From an uncultured Rickettsiales bacterium (GTDB taxonomy: Bacteria; Pseudomonadota; Alphaproteobacteria; Micavibrionales; GCA-2720935), in the NCBI GenBank assembly GCA_950054255.1, contig CATLOR010000001.1, positions 62,001 to 126,000 on the forward strand: DNA of 64,000 bases. The letters run 5' to 3'. Each line of letters starts with the position of its first letter. Within the stretch, counting starts at the first letter, position 1. The notes under the pieces are model-generated. The model was not told the DNA's origin. It did not search any database and saw only the letters and a program-made list of their open reading frames with translations. The position numbers and the translations under genes were made by a program. Positions 62,069-64,000 of the stretch are shown in pieces.

Positions 62069-64000
62069 ATGAAAGAAAAAAACACCTATTGGAATACCGT
62101 TATCGAACGCTTTGATTTTATCTGTGAAAGCTTCCCTGCATATATCGCTCTTCAAGAAGGTAATAAAGAAATCAGCTATCTCGATTTAAAAACACAAGCA
62201 CAAAAAGTCGCAGGCTTACTTCAACAAGAAATTAAAACCACAAATGAGCAACCTCGTGTTGTTTTGGAATTTGAAAAATCTGCCGATTATATTATCGCTT
62301 TAATGGGCTGTCTTTACGCAAATGTTTCTTTCACACCTTTAGAGCCGAGCATTCCACAAGAACGTAAAGACTTTATTCTAAATGACATCAAACCACATCT
62401 TGTTTTAAATATAGAGGCTCTAAAAAATATAGAAGAAAATACGTATAAACCAACTTATATTAAAGAAAAAGACCTCGCCTATATCATTTATACATCAGGC
62501 TCAACCGGTCAACCGAAGGGGGTCATGGTTTCACATCTTGGCATTCCAAATGTAATAAAACAACAAATCAAAGCCTTTGACATTCATCCACAAGATAAAG
62601 TCTTTTTACTGTTAGCAATCAGTTTTGATGCCTCTTTATCTGACATTTTTTGTGCGCTTTTATCTGGTGCAACTTTATGTATTGAGCCACAACCAAAAGA
62701 ATATGTTGCAGCCAATTTAACAAGCCTACTCGAGAAATATCAAATTACGCACATTGATATGCCACCTTCACTCATGCGTATTCTAGATCGTGATAAAATG
62801 CCAAAAACACTGCGTTCAATAATTATCGGCGGTGAAGTTTGCTCGTTTAAAACCGTTAGAAAATGGGCAGAAAAATATCTTATCACTAATGTCTATGGGC
62901 CAACAGAAGCAACCATTTGCACAAGCATGATTAAATGCGATACAAACTGGGGCAGACCTTTAATCGGCGTGCCCTTAGATAATGTCGACTATCTGATTAA
63001 CGACGATAATGAGCTTCTTATTGGTGGTATTCAGCTTGCCGCTGGTTATTGGAACAGAGATGATTTAACGAGGAAAAAATTCATCATACAAAATGGTCAA
63101 AAATACTATAAAACAAGTGACCAAGTTCGTTTAGAAGAAGATGGGTTAATCTCCTTTATCGGACGTTTTGACCGACAAGTTAAAATCAGAGGGCAGCTCG
63201 TTGAGTTGGAAGAAATAGAAAGCACGCTCCTAACTCGAGATGATATTAAACAAGCCTGCGTTATAAAAAAGACACTCAATAACCGTGATGTACTTATTTG
63301 TTTTGTAACTGAAAACACAGCCATTGATCGTGAAGAAATTAAAACATTTCTTACGCAAAAACTATCGCCATGGATGATCCCTAATCATTTTGAAACCCTC
63401 GAAAGCATGCCAGAAACAGCAACAGGGAAAATCGATCCCATAGCACTTTCAAACAGAAAAATTTCTCTTGAAGAAACAGCCACAAAAAAACAAGACACAG
63501 CTCTAAGCAAAACAGAAAAAGAAATCCTGCCTATTTGGCAATCTGTTTTAAAACGCACAGATATTTCCGTGAATGATGAATTCAAAGCTTTAGGCGGCGA
63601 CTCTTTTGCAATGATTGAGGCTTCTCTCTTAGCAGAGCTAAATAAACTTGCCATCACACCAGAGCTATTAAGCACAAAAAAAACCATTCGCCAAATAGCC
63701 AATCATCTGGATCAAGAAAACACCAATACTCAGGAAATGGACGCCGATATTTTGCGTCAAAAAATGGCTTTAGATGATGAATGGCGCAGCAGAATAGAAG
63801 GAGCAAGAAAAAGACCTAAAGAAAACACTAAACCTTCAAAAAATATTTTTGTCACAGGAAGTAATGGCTTCCTTGCCTCTCGCTTGATTTATCAATTATT
63901 AGAAAAAAATGATGTCAATATCTACGCTCTTGTAAGAGCTAAAAACGAACAAGAAGGCTTAAGTCGTCTAACACAAGCACTGAACAACCAAGGTCTTTCT
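62069..64000 (+). CDS. NRPS-like protein: adenylation, carrier and thioester reductase domains (truncated by window)
   Basis: AGGAGG at 62056-62061 precedes the ATG at 62069; the frame is open to the window end (644 residues seen). Adenylation domain: YIIYTSGSTGQPKGVMVSH, ISFDASLSDIF, NVYGPTEATIC, YKTSDQVRLEEDG, GRFDRQVKIRGQLVELEEIE. The aspartate of FDAS suggests an alpha-amino acid substrate. A carrier domain follows (LGGDSFAMIEAS, serine near residue 514), then the start of an NAD(P)-dependent reductase, NIFVTGSNGFLASRLIYQLL. No condensation domain precedes it. The expected product is an amino aldehyde or alcohol. Confidence 0.9.
   Translation, partial: MKEKNTYWNTVIERFDFICESFPAYIALQEGNKEISYLDLKTQAQKVAGLLQQEIKTTNEQPRVVLEFEKSADYIIALMGCLYANVSFTPLEPSIPQERKDFILNDIKPHLVLNIEALKNIEENTYKPTYIKEKDLAYIIYTSGSTGQPKGVMVSHLGIPNVIKQQIKAFDIHPQDKVFLLLAISFDASLSDIFCALLSGATLCIEPQPKEYVAANLTSLLEKYQITHIDMPPSLMRILDRDKMPKTLRSIIIGGEVCSFKTVRKWAEKYLITNVYGPTEATICTSMIKCDTNWGRPLIGVPLDNVDYLINDDNELLIGGIQLAAGYWNRDDLTRKKFIIQNGQKYYKTSDQVRLEEDGLISFIGRFDRQVKIRGQLVELEEIESTLLTRDDIKQACVIKKTLNNRDVLICFVTENTAIDREEIKTFLTQKLSPWMIPNHFETLESMPETATGKIDPIALSNRKISLEETATKKQDTALSKTEKEILPIWQSVLKRTDISVNDEFKALGGDSFAMIEASLLAELNKLAITPELLSTKKTIRQIANHLDQENTNTQEMDADILRQKMALDDEWRSRIEGARKRPKENTKPSKNIFVTGSNGFLASRLIYQLLEKNDVNIYALVRAKNEQEGLSRLTQALNNQGLS

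Noticed and set aside
62100..63702. Minus-strand frames of 72 and 105 codons opposite the NRPS-like gene (63106-63324, 63385-63702)
   Set aside because: They are antisense to a domain-rich coding sequence and encode low-complexity Ser-rich peptides.
1..64000. CRISPR array or cas genes
   Set aside because: No regularly spaced repeats of suitable length and no Cas motifs were found on either strand.

Overview
The window reads as a low-GC chromosomal segment of an alphaproteobacterium. The supporting markers are a MipZ-type division ATPase followed by a J-domain gene, a DUF1674/SDHAF4 gene next to htpX and an rsmB neighbourhood, and a class-typical heparinase II/III gene. The order or family is not resolved. 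Housekeeping genes look chromosomal; no plasmid replication gene, phage structural gene or CRISPR array was seen.

Region 1 (1-22150) is mostly core. It holds the end of a biotin-dependent carboxylase and HMG-CoA lyase (leucine breakdown), heparinase-like protein, RadA, an alpha/beta hydrolase, a tandem pair of unknown paralogs, cvpA-rpiA-SDR, a lipoprotein and a DNN-repeat beta-helix protein with back-to-back promoters, rpe-rsmB, a PP2C-like phosphatase, HtpX, SDHAF4-like protein, L,D-transpeptidase, a secreted SNase, mipZ, a membrane J-domain protein, galU, two regulators and tRNA-Tyr.

Region 2 (about 22.15-33.1 kb) is an integrated accessory element placed directly behind tRNA-Tyr. It carries a large serine recombinase, an Abi/UG-like reverse transcriptase, DUF2924, DUF5681, a ParB-methylase fusion and a GIY-YIG protein, all leftward, with structured leaders in front of the last two. 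A rightward pair follows: a GHKL ATPase fused to a PD-(D/E)XK-like nuclease domain, and a HEPN/Toprim protein. These are the best candidates for phage defence in the window.

Region 3 (33.1-40.6 kb) is a metabolite-like cluster. A regulator and a cyclodipeptide-synthase-like gene face a rightward operon encoding a small coiled-coil protein, a cupin, a 946-residue phosphohistidine/ATP-grasp/nucleotidyltransferase fusion, a NUDIX hydrolase, an FBP zinc-finger protein, a tiny ORF and an acetyltransferase. The fusion protein is the most unusual gene seen.

Region 4 (40.6-53.6 kb) is bounded by two 200-bp direct repeats, about 95% identical. Inside are a DMT-like/GGDEF fusion, two Asp/Glu racemase homologs, an S66 peptidase, a HAD protein, two NUDIX enzymes, a class II Fic protein with a two-unit operator, a 1171-residue Tat-exported unknown and a tyrosyl-tRNA synthetase.

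Region 5 (53.7-58.9 kb) encodes complete phenylalanine/tyrosine catabolism except for the aminotransferase: hppD-fahA-maiA-phhA-phhB leftward and hmgA converging on it. Region 6 (59.2-64.0 kb, cut by the window end) is a small biosynthetic operon: zinc alcohol dehydrogenase-like protein, AsnB-type amidotransferase and an NRPS-like A-T-reductase protein.

All family assignments come from motifs read by eye; no database search was run.
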